This document shows, piece after piece, positions 45,044 through 54,662 of a stretch of 64,000 nucleotides of DNA (position 1 is the first letter of the stretch; every line of letters begins with the position of its first letter). The translations under genes were made by a program, and so were the position numbers. The stretch is taken from the NCBI RefSeq assembly GCF_005116675.2, contig NZ_CP050699.1:1015001-1079000 (forward strand), in the 5' to 3' direction. The notes below the pieces were generated by a model, which worked only from the letters and a program-made list of their open reading frames with translations, was not told the origin of the DNA and searched no databases. This DNA is from Desulfosediminicola ganghwensis (GTDB taxonomy: Bacteria; Desulfobacterota; Desulfobulbia; Desulfobulbales; Desulfocapsaceae).

Positions 45044-45946
45044 ATGAACCGTATTCAAGCCAATTTATTACTTCTCCTTGCTGCGATGATTTGGGGTAGT
45101 GCCTTTGTCGCCCAGCAGGTTGGTACTGGCAGCCTCGGCACCATATCTTTTACTGGCGCCCGCTTTATGGTGGGAGCGCTCGTTGTGCTTCCTTTTGCGC
45201 TACTACAGTTCAGGCGGGTTCATAACACAGAGAGAACTTTCGTAAAGGGGGACTGGCTGATCCTGGCGGTAACAGGCATGGTGCTCTATCTGGCCGCGGC
45301 CCTGCAGCAGTATGGGATTCTTCATACCACCGTCACCAACGCCGGATTTCTTACCGCGATCTACGTACCCATGGTGCCGGTGATCGGCCTGCTGCTGCTC
45401 AGGAAAAAAGTGCATTGGTCAGTATGGCCTGCCTCCATCGGATGCGTTATCGGTACCTATATATTAAATGGCGGCAGGTATGCAGAGCTGCAGATGGGAG
45501 ATTACTGGGTATTGACCAGTACTCTTTTCTGGGCCAGCCATGTACTGCTCGTCGGCTATATTGTTTCAAGAACCAGGGCACCACTAGTGGTGGCGACTAC
45601 CCAGTTTTTTGTCTGTGGTTTCGTCGGACTGGGAGTGGGATTCATTGTTGAACAGCCTGCTCTTGCAGATTTTACTAGTGCTCTGTTCGGTATCGGTTAT
45701 GTGGGGATTTTCTCCGTTGGCATGGCTTTTACCCTGCAGGTTGTTGGTCAACGCTACACCCCGGCGGCTGATGCCGCCATTATTCTTAGTTCGGAGACGG
45801 TCTTTGCCGCGATTGCCGGAGCTTTTTTTCTCGGTGAGAGACTTTCCCTGTTTCAGATGTCCGGTGCAGCACTTATTCTTTCAGGAATCGTTGCGGTCGA
45901 GCTTCTGCCGCTCACCCGCCTGGGAAAACCAAAGCCTCTTGAGTGA
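45044..45946 (+). CDS. EamA/DMT-family metabolite exporter
   Basis: A 300-residue, ten-helix inner-membrane transporter made of two EamA repeats. The first repeat begins LLLLLAAMIWGSAFVAQQVG and contains FTGARFMVGALVVLPFAL; the second contains ILSSETVFAAIAGAFFLGER, the usual closing motif. The substrate is unknown (DMT carriers export amino acids or other metabolites). GAGGTGGGT lies directly ahead of ATG 45044, so this start is preferred over an upstream in-frame codon at 44981. It is divergent from glpR. Confidence 0.9.
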   Translation: MNRIQANLLLLLAAMIWGSAFVAQQVGTGSLGTISFTGARFMVGALVVLPFALLQFRRVHNTERTFVKGDWLILAVTGMVLYLAAALQQYGILHTTVTNAGFLTAIYVPMVPVIGLLLLRKKVHWSVWPASIGCVIGTYILNGGRYAELQMGDYWVLTSTLFWASHVLLVGYIVSRTRAPLVVATTQFFVCGFVGLGVGFIVEQPALADFTSALFGIGYVGIFSVGMAFTLQVVGQRYTPAADAAIILSSETVFAAIAGAFFLGERLSLFQMSGAALILSGIVAVELLPLTRLGKPKPLE

Positions 45947-46167
45947 GGTTGGGTTGCGATTCCTAATGAAAACACTTGCTTTTTTCAGATAAGTCATTTA
46001 TGTGATGACCAGTCATTACCGGAGAAAGCTTGAGAAAAGATTCAGGTAGGTGACCGAATCCGCGAGTATATATATGTGTTGCCGGCGGGAGCTGTTTTTA
46101 GCCGGTAAATGCTGTGGATGTCTCAGGTCATCACCGCAATCATTAAAGCAAAAATCAGGAGACTATT

Positions 46168-46794
46168 ATGGCCGTTCATGTACCGGATCATCCGCTCATC
46201 AAACATAAGCTTGGTCTGATGCGCCAGCATGACATATCTACCAAGGATTTCCGTGATCTTTCCTCAGAGGTGGCTCGACTTCTCACCTATGAGGCCTCCA
46301 AAGATATGGAGACCCAGAAGAAGACCATTCAGGGCTGGGCCGGACCAGTCGAGGTTGATGAGATCAAGGGAAAGAAGATCACCATTGTACCGATCCTGCG
46401 TGCAGGTCTCGGCATGATGAATGGTGTGATCGACCTTATCCCGTCCGCCAAGGTCAGTGTTGTCGGTTACTACCGTAATGAAGAGACCCTGATGCCGGTT
46501 GAGTACTATGTGAAGACTGCATCACGCATGGAAGAACGTACCGCGCTTATTCTTGATCCGATGCTGGCCACCGGTGGAACCCTGCTTGCAACCATCGATA
46601 CCCTGAAAAAGTCTGGTTGTAAAAAGATCAAAGGGCTTTTCCTGGTGGCGGCCCCGGAGGGGATCGCCAAGATAACCTCTGCTCATCCTGATGTAGACAT
46701 ATATGTTGCGGCAGTTGACGACAAGCTCAACGATGTCGGATACATACTACCAGGCCTAGGTGATGCCGGAGATAAGATCTTCGGCACTAAATAG
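46168..46794 (+). CDS. upp: Uracil phosphoribosyltransferase
   Basis: Salvage enzyme that makes UMP from uracil and PRPP, 208 residues. The PRPP loop is [18 protein letters not shown]; the flexible region and the C-terminal uracil-binding [17 protein letters not shown] are present. The length is normal. CAGGAGAC precedes ATG 46168. It ends in a strong terminator and is followed by the uracil permease gene. Confidence 0.97.
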   Translation: MAVHVPDHPLIKHKLGLMRQHDISTKDFRDLSSEVARLLTYEASKDMETQKKTIQGWAGPVEVDEIKGKKITIVPILRAGLGMMNGVIDLIPSAKVSVVGYYRNEETLMPVEYYVKTASRMEERTALILDPMLATGGTLLATIDTLKKSGCKKIKGLFLVAAPEGIAKITSAHPDVDIYVAAVDDKLNDVGYILPGLGDAGDKIFGTK

Positions 46795-46796
46795 CC

Positions 46797-46834
46797 AAAA
46801 AAGTCATTACAGTTTCTGTAATGACTTTTTTTTT
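46797..46834 (+). terminator. Rho-independent terminator after upp
   Basis: An 11-bp perfect stem (46802-46812 with 46816-46826), a 3-nt loop, then nine T residues; A-rich on the left side so it also works in reverse. Confidence 0.93.
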
Positions 46835-46923
46835 GCCGGTTGTTCCGGAGGGAACCCGGTTTTTTCATGAATAGTGTTTCATCGTCATGCTGTTCATGGG
46901 ATATGCGAACCAACGGAAAATCC

Positions 46924-46944
46924 CCCCTGTCAGGTAAACAGGGG
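46924..46944 (+). promoter_or_regulatory. Leader hairpin ahead of uracil permease
   Basis: A perfect 7-bp stem (46924-46930 with 46938-46944) with a 7-nt loop, 44 nt before the permease start codon. It is possibly a leader element controlling pyrimidine uptake; no T tract follows, so it is not a simple terminator. Confidence 0.3.
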
Positions 46945-46987
46945 TGTTGTAAGAAATTTGAAATACGTAATAATGGGAGGGAAATTT

Positions 46988-48310
46988 ATGTCTGTAGAAA
47001 CACCGAATACAGAGTACCAGTTCAGGCTTGGTGACAGTCTGCTAGGTGCCCAGATGTTGTTTGTGGCATTCGGCGCATTGGTGCTGGTTCCGATTCTGAC
47101 CGGTCTGGATCCGAACGTCGCACTTTTTACCGCCGGTTTGGGTACACTTATCTTTCAGGTAATCACTAAAGGTAAGGTTCCGGTATTCCTGGCTTCATCT
47201 TTTGCTTTTATCGCACCGATTATTTACGGCGTGCAGACCTGGGGCATTCCGGCAACCATGTGTGGCCTGGCTGCCGCTGGTGTTTTCTATGTGATTTTGA
47301 GTTTCCTCATTCGCATTTTTGGCTCACAAATGCTGCACAGGCTGCTGCCTCCCATCGTTACCGGTCCCATCATCATGGTTATCGGTCTGGTGCTGGCCCC
47401 CGTTGCAGTGAATATGGCCATGGGTCTTACCGGAGATGGTTCTGCCTGGCTGGTGCCGGGGAAAACTGCTGCGATTGTTGCCGGTGTTTCTCTGACCGTG
47501 ACCGCACTGGTCTCCCTGCTTGGCCGTGGCTGGATTAAGCTTATTCCTATTCTCTGCGGTATTATAGCAGGGTATGTAACTTCCCTGGCCCTTGATGTGA
47601 CCGGCTTTACAGCCAGTGTTCAGGCATCGTTTGCGCCTGGTGATCTGGCAAATTATACCGCCCCTGCGCTTATCTCCATGGCGCCTGTCGGCGATAAAGC
47701 ATGGTTTGCAATGCCTTCCTTTGTTTTTCCTGAGTGGAGCTGGGCGGCTATCCTCTTTATTGTTCCGGTTGCCATTGCCCCGGCTATTGAGCATTTCGGT
47801 GACGTACTGGCGGTGGGTTCTATTACCGGCAAGGACTATGTCAAGGATCCTGGGATCGAGAACACTATGCTCGGCGACGGTATCGCAACTTCTGTTGCTT
47901 CACTGCTCGGTGGGCCGCCAAATACCACCTATTCTGAGGTGAGTGGGGCCGTTGCGCTGACCAAGGCTTATAATCCTGCGATTATGACTTGGGCTGCGAT
48001 CTGTGCTATCCTTCTTTCATTGGTCGGCAAGGTCGGTGCGCTTCTGGCGACCATTCCTGTGCCGGTTATGGGCGGTATCATGATTCTGTTGTTCGGTATG
48101 ATCACCGTGGTCGGTATCAACACTTTGGTTAGATCCGGCAAAGATCTGACTACCCCGCGCAACCTGATCATCGTTGCTGTTATTCTGGTCTGCGGTATTG
48201 GTGGTATGAAGTTCACTGCAGGGAATTTTGCCATTGAAAAGATTGGTCTTGCAGCGATTCTGGGTCTTCTTCTCAATCTGATCCTGCCACAGGAGCGAAA
48301 GGAATCCTAA
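46988..48310 (+). CDS. uraA: Uracil-xanthine permease (NCS2 family)
   Basis: A 440-residue nucleobase:H+ symporter with 14 predicted helices. Family motifs are the substrate-site glutamate in PAIEHFGDVLAVG and NTTYSEVSGAVALTKAYNP; the N-terminal half contains QMLFVAFGALVLVPILTGLD. ATG 46988 has GGGAGG 5 nt upstream; the frame runs further up without one. It is paired with upp, giving uracil uptake plus salvage. Confidence 0.93.
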   Translation: MSVETPNTEYQFRLGDSLLGAQMLFVAFGALVLVPILTGLDPNVALFTAGLGTLIFQVITKGKVPVFLASSFAFIAPIIYGVQTWGIPATMCGLAAAGVFYVILSFLIRIFGSQMLHRLLPPIVTGPIIMVIGLVLAPVAVNMAMGLTGDGSAWLVPGKTAAIVAGVSLTVTALVSLLGRGWIKLIPILCGIIAGYVTSLALDVTGFTASVQASFAPGDLANYTAPALISMAPVGDKAWFAMPSFVFPEWSWAAILFIVPVAIAPAIEHFGDVLAVGSITGKDYVKDPGIENTMLGDGIATSVASLLGGPPNTTYSEVSGAVALTKAYNPAIMTWAAICAILLSLVGKVGALLATIPVPVMGGIMILLFGMITVVGINTLVRSGKDLTTPRNLIIVAVILVCGIGGMKFTAGNFAIEKIGLAAILGLLLNLILPQERKES

Positions 48311-48715
48311 CCCGTACTTCTCATCGGCTCAGGTAGTGTCAGGTTCGAAGTTTTGGTAGTAAGCCATCGGAACCCATGATCACACCTAAATAGTCGAGAT
48401 GACGAGGTCGCATGGACCGTGGCCTAAAGGCTTCGAAGTCCATGCGTATCTCTTGCAGGGCAACTGCGGTGAGCATTTTGTCGAAAAAGCCGAGGACTCG
48501 TGTTGTGTAATCGTTGAAAATCAAGTGCTTTTATATGTCGACACATTGCTCCTGAAGAATTTGTCCTGGGCTTCCGATGGAGTGCTATCGAGGTGCTTTT
48601 TCCTGTGCTCAGCTGGAATGTTTTGCAAAGATTTTGGAATTGGACTAATTTCATCCTTTGGGAATTATAAGGATTTTGTTGCGGAATCCGTATTTTCCCC
48701 CTGTATTGAATGCTT
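48311..48715. other. Gene-free stretch between uraA and the ABC importer
   Basis: About 400 bp with no supportable gene. The right edge leads into an inverted repeat and the promoter region of the ABC receptor gene. No terminator of uraA stands out. Confidence 0.3.
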
Positions 48716-48752
48716 AAACCGCGAAAGTATGGTCGAAAAACTGTCGCGGTTT
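48716..48752 (+). promoter_or_regulatory. Inverted repeat ahead of the peptide-type ABC operon
   Basis: AAACCGCGA at 48716-48724 is repeated in reverse at 48744-48752 (TCGCGGTTT), a perfect 9-bp arm pair with a 19-bp spacer, 77 bp ahead of the receptor start codon. It is a candidate operator, possibly of the downstream IclR regulator, or a leader hairpin. Confidence 0.35.
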
Positions 48753-48828
48753 GAACATGTTACATGATGAATATGTCACATATCGCGAAGTCATCTGTAA
48801 GAAACAACACAAAGAGGAGAGAAAGAAC

Positions 48829-50424
48829 ATGAAAAAGTCAAATTTGTTGGCCGCTTTTTGTGGTGTATCATTGTTGACCATGGGAGCACTCGGCGCCCAG
48901 GCAAAGACACTGGTATACTGCTCTGAAGGTAGTCCAGAGGGTTGGAACCCGTCCTTGTATACCGCAGGAACCACCTTTGACGCCACTTCCCGCCAGATTT
49001 TCAACAAGCTTGTGGAGTTCGAGCGTGGAGAGACCAAGATTGTTCCCGGCCTGGCAGAGAGCTGGGAGGTTTCTGAAGATGGTCTGGTTTACACCTTCAA
49101 TCTGAGAAAAGGCGTAAAGTTCCATACTACCAAGGATTTCACCCCGACCCGTGATTTCAATGCCGATGACGTTGTTTTCAGTTTCATGCGTCAGCTTGAC
49201 AAAGAACATCCATTCCATAAAATATCAGGTGGCTCTTACGAGTATTTTGAGAGTATGTCCATGCCTGATATCATCAAGTCTATCGAAAAAGTTGATGACT
49301 ATACCGTCAAGTTTGTTCTCAACAAGCCTGAAGCTCCGATGATGGCCAACCTGGCTATGGATTTCGCCTCAATCTTCTCCGCAGAATATGCCGATAATCT
49401 GGTGGCTGCAGGTACCCCGGAAGCTATTGACCAGAATCCAGTAGGAACCGGTCCTTTCCAGCTGGTTGCGTACCAGAAAGACGCTGTTATCCGTTACAAG
49501 GCCAATCCTGACTACTGGGCGGGCAAAGCAGCTATCGATAACCTGGTATTTGCCATTACTCCTGACGCATCCGTACGGTACCAGAAGCTGAAAGCCGGCG
49601 AGTGTCATGTAATGCCTTACCCGAATCCTGCAGATCTGAAGGCGATGGCTGAAGATAAGGACATCAACCTGATGGAGAAAGAGGGACTGAACGTGGGTTA
49701 TCTTGCGTACAACTCCCAGATGGCTCCTTTTGATAACCCGGTTGTCCGTAAGGCGCTGAACAAGGCTATCAATAAGCAGGCTATCCTCGACGCGGTATTC
49801 CAGGGTGCTGGTAAAATAGCCAAGAACCCGATTCCGCCGACCATCTGGTCGTACAACGACGCGGTTCAGGATGACAGTTATGATCCAGAGGCTGCTAAAA
49901 AGATGCTTGCTGATGCCGGTATCACCAGCATTGATACCAAGATCTGGGCAATGCCTGTACAGCGTCCATACAACCCGAATGCCCGCCGTATGGCAGAGAT
50001 CATTCAGGCTGACTGGGCCAAGGTTGGTGTAAACGCAGAGATCGTTTCCTACGAGTGGGGTGAGTACCTCAAGCGCTCCAAGGATATGGATCGTGATGGT
50101 GCAGTACTGTTGGGCTGGACCGGTGATAATGGAGATCCAGACAACTTCCTGGCAGTTCTCCTCGGTTGTGATGGTGTTGGAAGCGCAAACCGTGCCCAGT
50201 GGTGTCATCAGCCTTTCGAGGACCTGATCCAGAAGGCGAAGGTTGTTTCCGACCCTGCCGAGCGTACCAAACTCTATGAAGAGGCGCAGGTTGTATTCAA
50301 GGAGCAGGCTCCTTGGGCTACCATCGCTCACTCAGTAGTATATGAGCCGATCCGTACAGAGGTTCAGAACTACAAGATCGATCCTTTTGGGGGTCACATC
50401 TTCTACGGTGTTGATCTGAAATAG
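48829..50424 (+). CDS. Peptide/nickel-type ABC transporter substrate-binding protein (DppA family)
   Basis: A periplasmic family-5 receptor of 531 residues, with a signal peptide cut near ALGAQA. Typical regions are LVYCSEGSPEGWNPSLYTAG, LAESWEVSEDGLVYTFNLRKG, FNADDVVFSFMR, NPVGTGPFQLVAYQ and the C-terminal GWTGDNGDPDNFLAVLLGCD. The last matches DppA-like dipeptide binders. AGAGGAGAG precedes ATG 48829. It is first of a five-gene importer. Substrates of this family include dipeptides, heme and other small peptides, so the exact ligand is open. Confidence 0.92.
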   Translation: MKKSNLLAAFCGVSLLTMGALGAQAKTLVYCSEGSPEGWNPSLYTAGTTFDATSRQIFNKLVEFERGETKIVPGLAESWEVSEDGLVYTFNLRKGVKFHTTKDFTPTRDFNADDVVFSFMRQLDKEHPFHKISGGSYEYFESMSMPDIIKSIEKVDDYTVKFVLNKPEAPMMANLAMDFASIFSAEYADNLVAAGTPEAIDQNPVGTGPFQLVAYQKDAVIRYKANPDYWAGKAAIDNLVFAITPDASVRYQKLKAGECHVMPYPNPADLKAMAEDKDINLMEKEGLNVGYLAYNSQMAPFDNPVVRKALNKAINKQAILDAVFQGAGKIAKNPIPPTIWSYNDAVQDDSYDPEAAKKMLADAGITSIDTKIWAMPVQRPYNPNARRMAEIIQADWAKVGVNAEIVSYEWGEYLKRSKDMDRDGAVLLGWTGDNGDPDNFLAVLLGCDGVGSANRAQWCHQPFEDLIQKAKVVSDPAERTKLYEEAQVVFKEQAPWATIAHSVVYEPIRTEVQNYKIDPFGGHIFYGVDLK

Positions 50425-50436
50425 TCCAGTCATATC

Positions 50437-50468
50437 TGGGTCGGGTACCTTAAACGGTATCCGACCCA
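50437..50468 (+). promoter_or_regulatory. Intercistronic hairpin after the ABC receptor gene
   Basis: A 13-bp stem (50437-50449 with 50456-50468) with one G-T pair and a 6-nt loop, no T tract. It lies between the receptor and permease genes. Such hairpins often stabilise the receptor mRNA and lower permease expression. Confidence 0.5.
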
Positions 50469-50513
50469 AATCAATGGGCTGATATCCTGAATAATCATAA
50501 GAAGTAATTTCTG

Positions 50514-51524
50514 ATGTTTACATTTCTATTAAGGAAACTGGGCGTAATACTGCCTACTTTTTTCGGGGTTACTCTGGTGGCGTTTGTCTTTATCCGTATG
50601 CTGCCGGGCGACCCCGTTATGCTGATGGCGGGCGAGCGCGGCATGTCTGAAGAACGGCATGCCCAGATGATGAAACAGTTCGGATTCGATCGCCCCATCT
50701 GGGAACAGTATCTCTCCTATGTTGGTGATCTTGCACAGGGTGACCTCGGTAATTCGATTATTACCAAGAAGCCGGTTGCGGAGGAGTTTTTTACGCTTTT
50801 CCCGGCGACTATGGAACTTTCCCTGTGTGCGATTATCATCGCGGTCTTTATTGGTTTGCCAGCGGGAATGCTAGCCGCGACCCGGCGAGGGTCGGTGTTT
50901 GACCACACGGTGATGGCCGGCGCCCTCACCGGGTATTCAATGCCGATCTTCTGGTGGGGTCTGCTGCTTATAATTTTCTTCTCAGGTATTCTCGGGTGGA
51001 CTCCTGTTTCCGGTAGAATTTCGCTGATGTACTATTTTGAACCGGTGACCGGGCTGATGTTGATTGACAGTCTGCTCTCCGGCCAGAAAGGTGCATTTGC
51101 GTCCGCTATCTCACATCTGATTCTACCCTCTGTTGTTCTGGCCACAATCCCGATGGCAGTGATTGCCCGTCAGACCCGGTCAGCCATGCTGGAGGTCCTG
51201 GGTGAGGATTATGTGAGAACAGCCAGAGCGAAAGGACTTGGACCTGGTCGGGTCATTGGTCTGCATGCGCTTAGAAACGCGATGATCCCGGTAATTACTG
51301 TAATCGGTCTACAGGTTGGCGTACTCTTTGCCGGTGCGATTCTCACCGAGACTATCTTCTCATGGCCCGGTATCGGCAAATGGATGGTTGATTCTATTTT
51401 CAGAAGGGACTACCCGTCAGTACAGGGTGGTCTGCTTATGATTGCGGCCATTGTTATGACGGTCAACCTGATAGTAGACATACTCTACGGCCTGATCAAT
51501 CCACAAATTCGACACACAGATTAA
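50514..51524 (+). CDS. Peptide/nickel-type ABC transporter permease (DppB family)
   Basis: A 336-residue inner-membrane permease. The opening FLLRKLGVILPTFFGVTLVAF and PGDPVMLMAGERG are standard for DppB. The cytoplasmic coupling loop is EDYVRTARAKGLGPGRVIGLHALRNA (positions near 235-260). It is followed after 2 nt by the second permease gene. Confidence 0.94.
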   Translation: MFTFLLRKLGVILPTFFGVTLVAFVFIRMLPGDPVMLMAGERGMSEERHAQMMKQFGFDRPIWEQYLSYVGDLAQGDLGNSIITKKPVAEEFFTLFPATMELSLCAIIIAVFIGLPAGMLAATRRGSVFDHTVMAGALTGYSMPIFWWGLLLIIFFSGILGWTPVSGRISLMYYFEPVTGLMLIDSLLSGQKGAFASAISHLILPSVVLATIPMAVIARQTRSAMLEVLGEDYVRTARAKGLGPGRVIGLHALRNAMIPVITVIGLQVGVLFAGAILTETIFSWPGIGKWMVDSIFRRDYPSVQGGLLMIAAIVMTVNLIVDILYGLINPQIRHTD

Positions 51525-51526
51525 TT

Positions 51527-52444
51527 ATGTCAGATGCTTCTTCACTTCAGGATACAGTGATCGATACCCGCCAGGGGGGCCGTATGGCCCTTTTGAAGGA
51601 GTTTTGGTCATATTTTAGCGAGAATCGTGGTGCGGTAATCGGGCTGATCTTCTTTGTCTGTATTGTGCTGATCGCCATTTTTGCCGATTTTGTCGCTCCC
51701 CATGCACCTAATCAGCAGTATCGTGACGCCTTCCTGCAGCCACCTTTCTGGCTGGATGGCGGAAGCCTGCGTTTCCCGCTGGGCACCGATGCGGTTGGCC
51801 GTGACCTGTTGTCACGACTTATTTACGGTTCGAGATTCTCTCTTTTTATTGGCTGCGTTGTTGTTTCCGTATCGCTCTTCGCCGGTATAGTTCTCGGTCT
51901 GTGCGCCGGATTTTTCCGGGGCAGGGTCGATACCTTCATCATGCGCATCATGGACATCGTGCTGGCCTTTCCAAGCCTTTTGCTTGCACTGGTTCTGGTG
52001 GCGCTGCTCGGGCCAAGCCTCATTAATGCCATGATAGCGATCGCCATCGTGCAGCAACCACATTACGTGCGTCTGACCCGTGCTGCGGTGATAGGCTGTA
52101 TGACCAAAGACTATGTGACTGCCGCACGAGTGATAGGTGTCAGCAGAATGCGCCTGATGTTCGTGACTATCCTGCCCAACTGCATGGCACCACTTATCGT
52201 TCAGGCTGCGCTTTCCTTTTCCACCGCGATCCTTGATGCCGCAGCACTCGGCTTTCTTGGAATGGGTGCTCAGCCTCCGACTCCGGAGTGGGGCACCATG
52301 CTGGCGGAGGCGAGGGAATTTATTTTGCGGGCATGGTGGGTTGTCACCTTTCCGGGACTAGCCATTCTGTTGACGGTGCTTGCTATCAACCTCATGGGTG
52401 ATGGTCTTAGAGATGCACTCGATCCGAAACTCAAACGGTCATAG
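51527..52444 (+). CDS. Peptide/nickel-type ABC transporter permease (DppC family)
   Basis: A 305-residue inner-membrane permease. It contains the DppC landmarks LGTDAVGRDLLSRLIYGSRFS and the coupling loop DYVTAARVIGVSRMRLMFVTILPN, then AALGFLGMGAQPPTPEWGTM. It forms the heterodimeric channel with the preceding permease and precedes the first ATPase gene by 5 nt. Confidence 0.94.
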   Translation: MSDASSLQDTVIDTRQGGRMALLKEFWSYFSENRGAVIGLIFFVCIVLIAIFADFVAPHAPNQQYRDAFLQPPFWLDGGSLRFPLGTDAVGRDLLSRLIYGSRFSLFIGCVVVSVSLFAGIVLGLCAGFFRGRVDTFIMRIMDIVLAFPSLLLALVLVALLGPSLINAMIAIAIVQQPHYVRLTRAAVIGCMTKDYVTAARVIGVSRMRLMFVTILPNCMAPLIVQAALSFSTAILDAAALGFLGMGAQPPTPEWGTMLAEAREFILRAWWVVTFPGLAILLTVLAINLMGDGLRDALDPKLKRS

Positions 52445-52449
52445 AAGAG

Positions 52450-53451
52450 ATGTCATTACTTGAAATAGAAAATTTATCCGTCTCCTTCCTGACTGCCGGC
52501 GGGCAGTTCAAGGCGGTTGACGGTGTAACTTTAAATGTCAATCCCGGTGACGTCGTTTCAGTGGTAGGCGAGTCCGGGTCGGGCAAATCGGTCGCGATGC
52601 TGGCGCTGATGGGGCTTCTGCCCTGGACCGCCACCGTTACGGCAGACAGGCTCTGTTTTGACGGCAGGGATATGCTTACCCTGGGCCGCAAGGAGCGTCG
52701 TGCTATTATCGGTTCCGAGATGACCATGATCTTCCAGGAGCCCATGACCAGCCTTAACCCCTGCTTTACCGTGGGCTTTCAGCTTACGGAATCGCTCAAG
52801 GTACACAAGGGAATGGATCGTAAGCAGTGCCGGGAGCGTGCTATCGAGTTGCTGGAACTGGTTGGTATTCCAGAACCGAAGCGTCGCCTCAACGCCTTTC
52901 CACATCAGCTGTCTGGTGGTATGAGCCAGAGGGTGATGATCGCCATGGCGATCAGCTGTAACCCCCGCCTGCTCATTGCCGACGAGCCGACTACCGCACT
53001 CGATGTGACCATTCAGGCCCAGATTCTCGATCTGCTTTTAAAATTGCAGAAAGAGAAGGATATGGCGCTCATTCTTATCACCCATGATATGGGTGTTGTT
53101 GCTGAAACAGCGGATCGTGTCGTGGTGCAGTACGCTGGTCAGCAGGTTGAGAAGCAGGATGTGAAAGGTCTCTTCAGTGATCCGCACCATCCCTATGCCG
53201 CAGCGCTTCTGGCTTCATTGCCTGAGAGGAGCAATGCCAAGATACTGCCATCCATCCCGGGCGTTGTGCCGGGCCAGTTTGACCGGCCTGCTGGTTGCCT
53301 TTTCTCTCCCCGTTGTTCCTACGCGACGGAGCTGTGCAGGACAACCGCCCCAAAAGAGTCGTCAATGGAGCTTGGAAGGGCCTTGTGCCATTATCCACTG
53401 GTTGGTGGTAGACCCACAGGACATCCTGAGAAAGGGGAGGATGCGGCATGA
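52450..53451 (+). CDS. Peptide/nickel-type ABC transporter ATPase (DppD family)
   Basis: A 333-residue ATPase with Walker [11 protein letters not shown]-loop [12 protein letters not shown], signature LSGGMSQR, Walker [13 protein letters not shown] and switch histidine ILITHDMG. The C-terminal oligopeptide-ATPase extension has the cysteines of a possible cluster ([15 protein letters not shown]), as in DppD/OppD. The stop overlaps the next start by 4 nt (ATGA). Confidence 0.95.
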   Translation: MSLLEIENLSVSFLTAGGQFKAVDGVTLNVNPGDVVSVVGESGSGKSVAMLALMGLLPWTATVTADRLCFDGRDMLTLGRKERRAIIGSEMTMIFQEPMTSLNPCFTVGFQLTESLKVHKGMDRKQCRERAIELLELVGIPEPKRRLNAFPHQLSGGMSQRVMIAMAISCNPRLLIADEPTTALDVTIQAQILDLLLKLQKEKDMALILITHDMGVVAETADRVVVQYAGQQVEKQDVKGLFSDPHHPYAAALLASLPERSNAKILPSIPGVVPGQFDRPAGCLFSPRCSYATELCRTTAPKESSMELGRALCHYPLVGGRPTGHPEKGEDAA

Positions 53452-54416
53452 ATGGCAATATAGTTCTTGAAGCGGAAAATCTGAAAAAGCACTATGAGGT
53501 TCGGCGGGGCGCCTTTAAGGCCCCTGCGGTTGTGAAAGCCCTTGATGGTGCCTCCTTTAACCTGGAGCGTGGTAAGACCCTTGCCGTGGTTGGTGAGTCC
53601 GGCTGTGGTAAATCTACATTGGCCAGGCTGGTGACCCTTATCGAGGAGCCGACCTCAGGTGTCATGAAAATTGATGGTGTCGATCTCGCGTCTATAAGCG
53701 CTGCCGAGCGCAGGAAGTATCACGCCAAGGTGCAGATCGTTTTCCAGGACCCGTATGGCTCGTTGAATCCACGTCAGAAGATCGGTCATGCCCTGGAAGA
53801 ACCGCTGCTGGTCAATACCGACACACCGAAGGTTGAAAGGGAACGATTGGCTCGGGAGATGCTTGATCTTGTGGGATTGCGCCCTGAGCACTATGATCGT
53901 TATCCACACATGTTTTCCGGTGGTCAGCGACAGCGTATCGCGGTTGCCAGAGCGCTTATGCTTGAACCGGAAATTCTGGTTCTCGATGAGCCCGTCTCAG
54001 CGCTGGATGTCTCTATTCAGGCCCAGATCCTTAATCTGCTGGCTGAGCTGCAGGAACGGATGAACCTGGCCTATCTCTTTATCAGCCATGATCTCTCGGT
54101 TGTACACCATATCGCCGATGAGGTGATGGTGATGTATCTCGGTGTTCCGGTCGAGTCCGGTAACAGGGAAACCATTTTTAACAATCCAAAGCATCCGTAC
54201 ACCGAAGCCCTCCTTTCAGCGACCCCGGTTGCCGACCCGTTTAAAGAGAAGAAGCGTATCGTACTGACTGGTGAGTTGCCTTCGCCGATGAACCCGCCGA
54301 GTGGCTGTACCTTTCACCCACGTTGTCCGAAAATGATCGATATCTGCCCTAAAGAGGTGCCGATGCCTCGTCAGGTCGGGGAGAGTCTTACGGCCTGTCA
54401 CGTAGCAAAGCCCTGA
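53448..54416 (+). CDS. Peptide/nickel-type ABC transporter ATPase (DppF family)
   Basis: A 322-residue ATPase with Walker A GESGCGKST, Q-loop IVFQDPYGSLNPR, signature FSGGQRQR, Walker B LVLDEPVSALD and switch FISHDLSVV. The C-terminal extension has GCTFHPRCPKMIDICP. It completes the importer. A hairpin with a distal T run follows. Confidence 0.95.
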   Translation: MNGNIVLEAENLKKHYEVRRGAFKAPAVVKALDGASFNLERGKTLAVVGESGCGKSTLARLVTLIEEPTSGVMKIDGVDLASISAAERRKYHAKVQIVFQDPYGSLNPRQKIGHALEEPLLVNTDTPKVERERLAREMLDLVGLRPEHYDRYPHMFSGGQRQRIAVARALMLEPEILVLDEPVSALDVSIQAQILNLLAELQERMNLAYLFISHDLSVVHHIADEVMVMYLGVPVESGNRETIFNNPKHPYTEALLSATPVADPFKEKKRIVLTGELPSPMNPPSGCTFHPRCPKMIDICPKEVPMPRQVGESLTACHVAKP

Positions 54417-54438
54417 AAAGATACTAAAGGTTGTCCAG

Positions 54439-54474
54439 CGCGACGATTTTCGTCGCGTTGGGGTCGGGTTTTTG
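54439..54474 (+). terminator. Probable terminator of the ABC importer operon
   Basis: A perfect 8-bp GC-rich stem (54439-54446 with 54450-54457) and a 3-nt loop, with a T tract about 12 nt further on. The distance weakens the call slightly. Confidence 0.6.
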
Positions 54475-54662
54475 TTGACATATGACGGAATATTGATCAT
54501 TTTCCTTGGGGGTTTCTTGACTGAAACTCCAATGTGGAGCACTGTATATATGTGGTCTGCCCGAAATAGGGGTTGTAATTTCACTGGGTGCGTAGCCCCG
54601 GATAGCCAACTCTTTCTCAGCCGATTGGATTCGGCTGTTTTTTAACAGTATTGTTTCACACC

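Noticed and set aside
49369-50331. Open frame of 320 codons antisense to the ABC receptor gene
   Set aside because: Mirror of a highly biased gene; no start signal and no recognisable domain.
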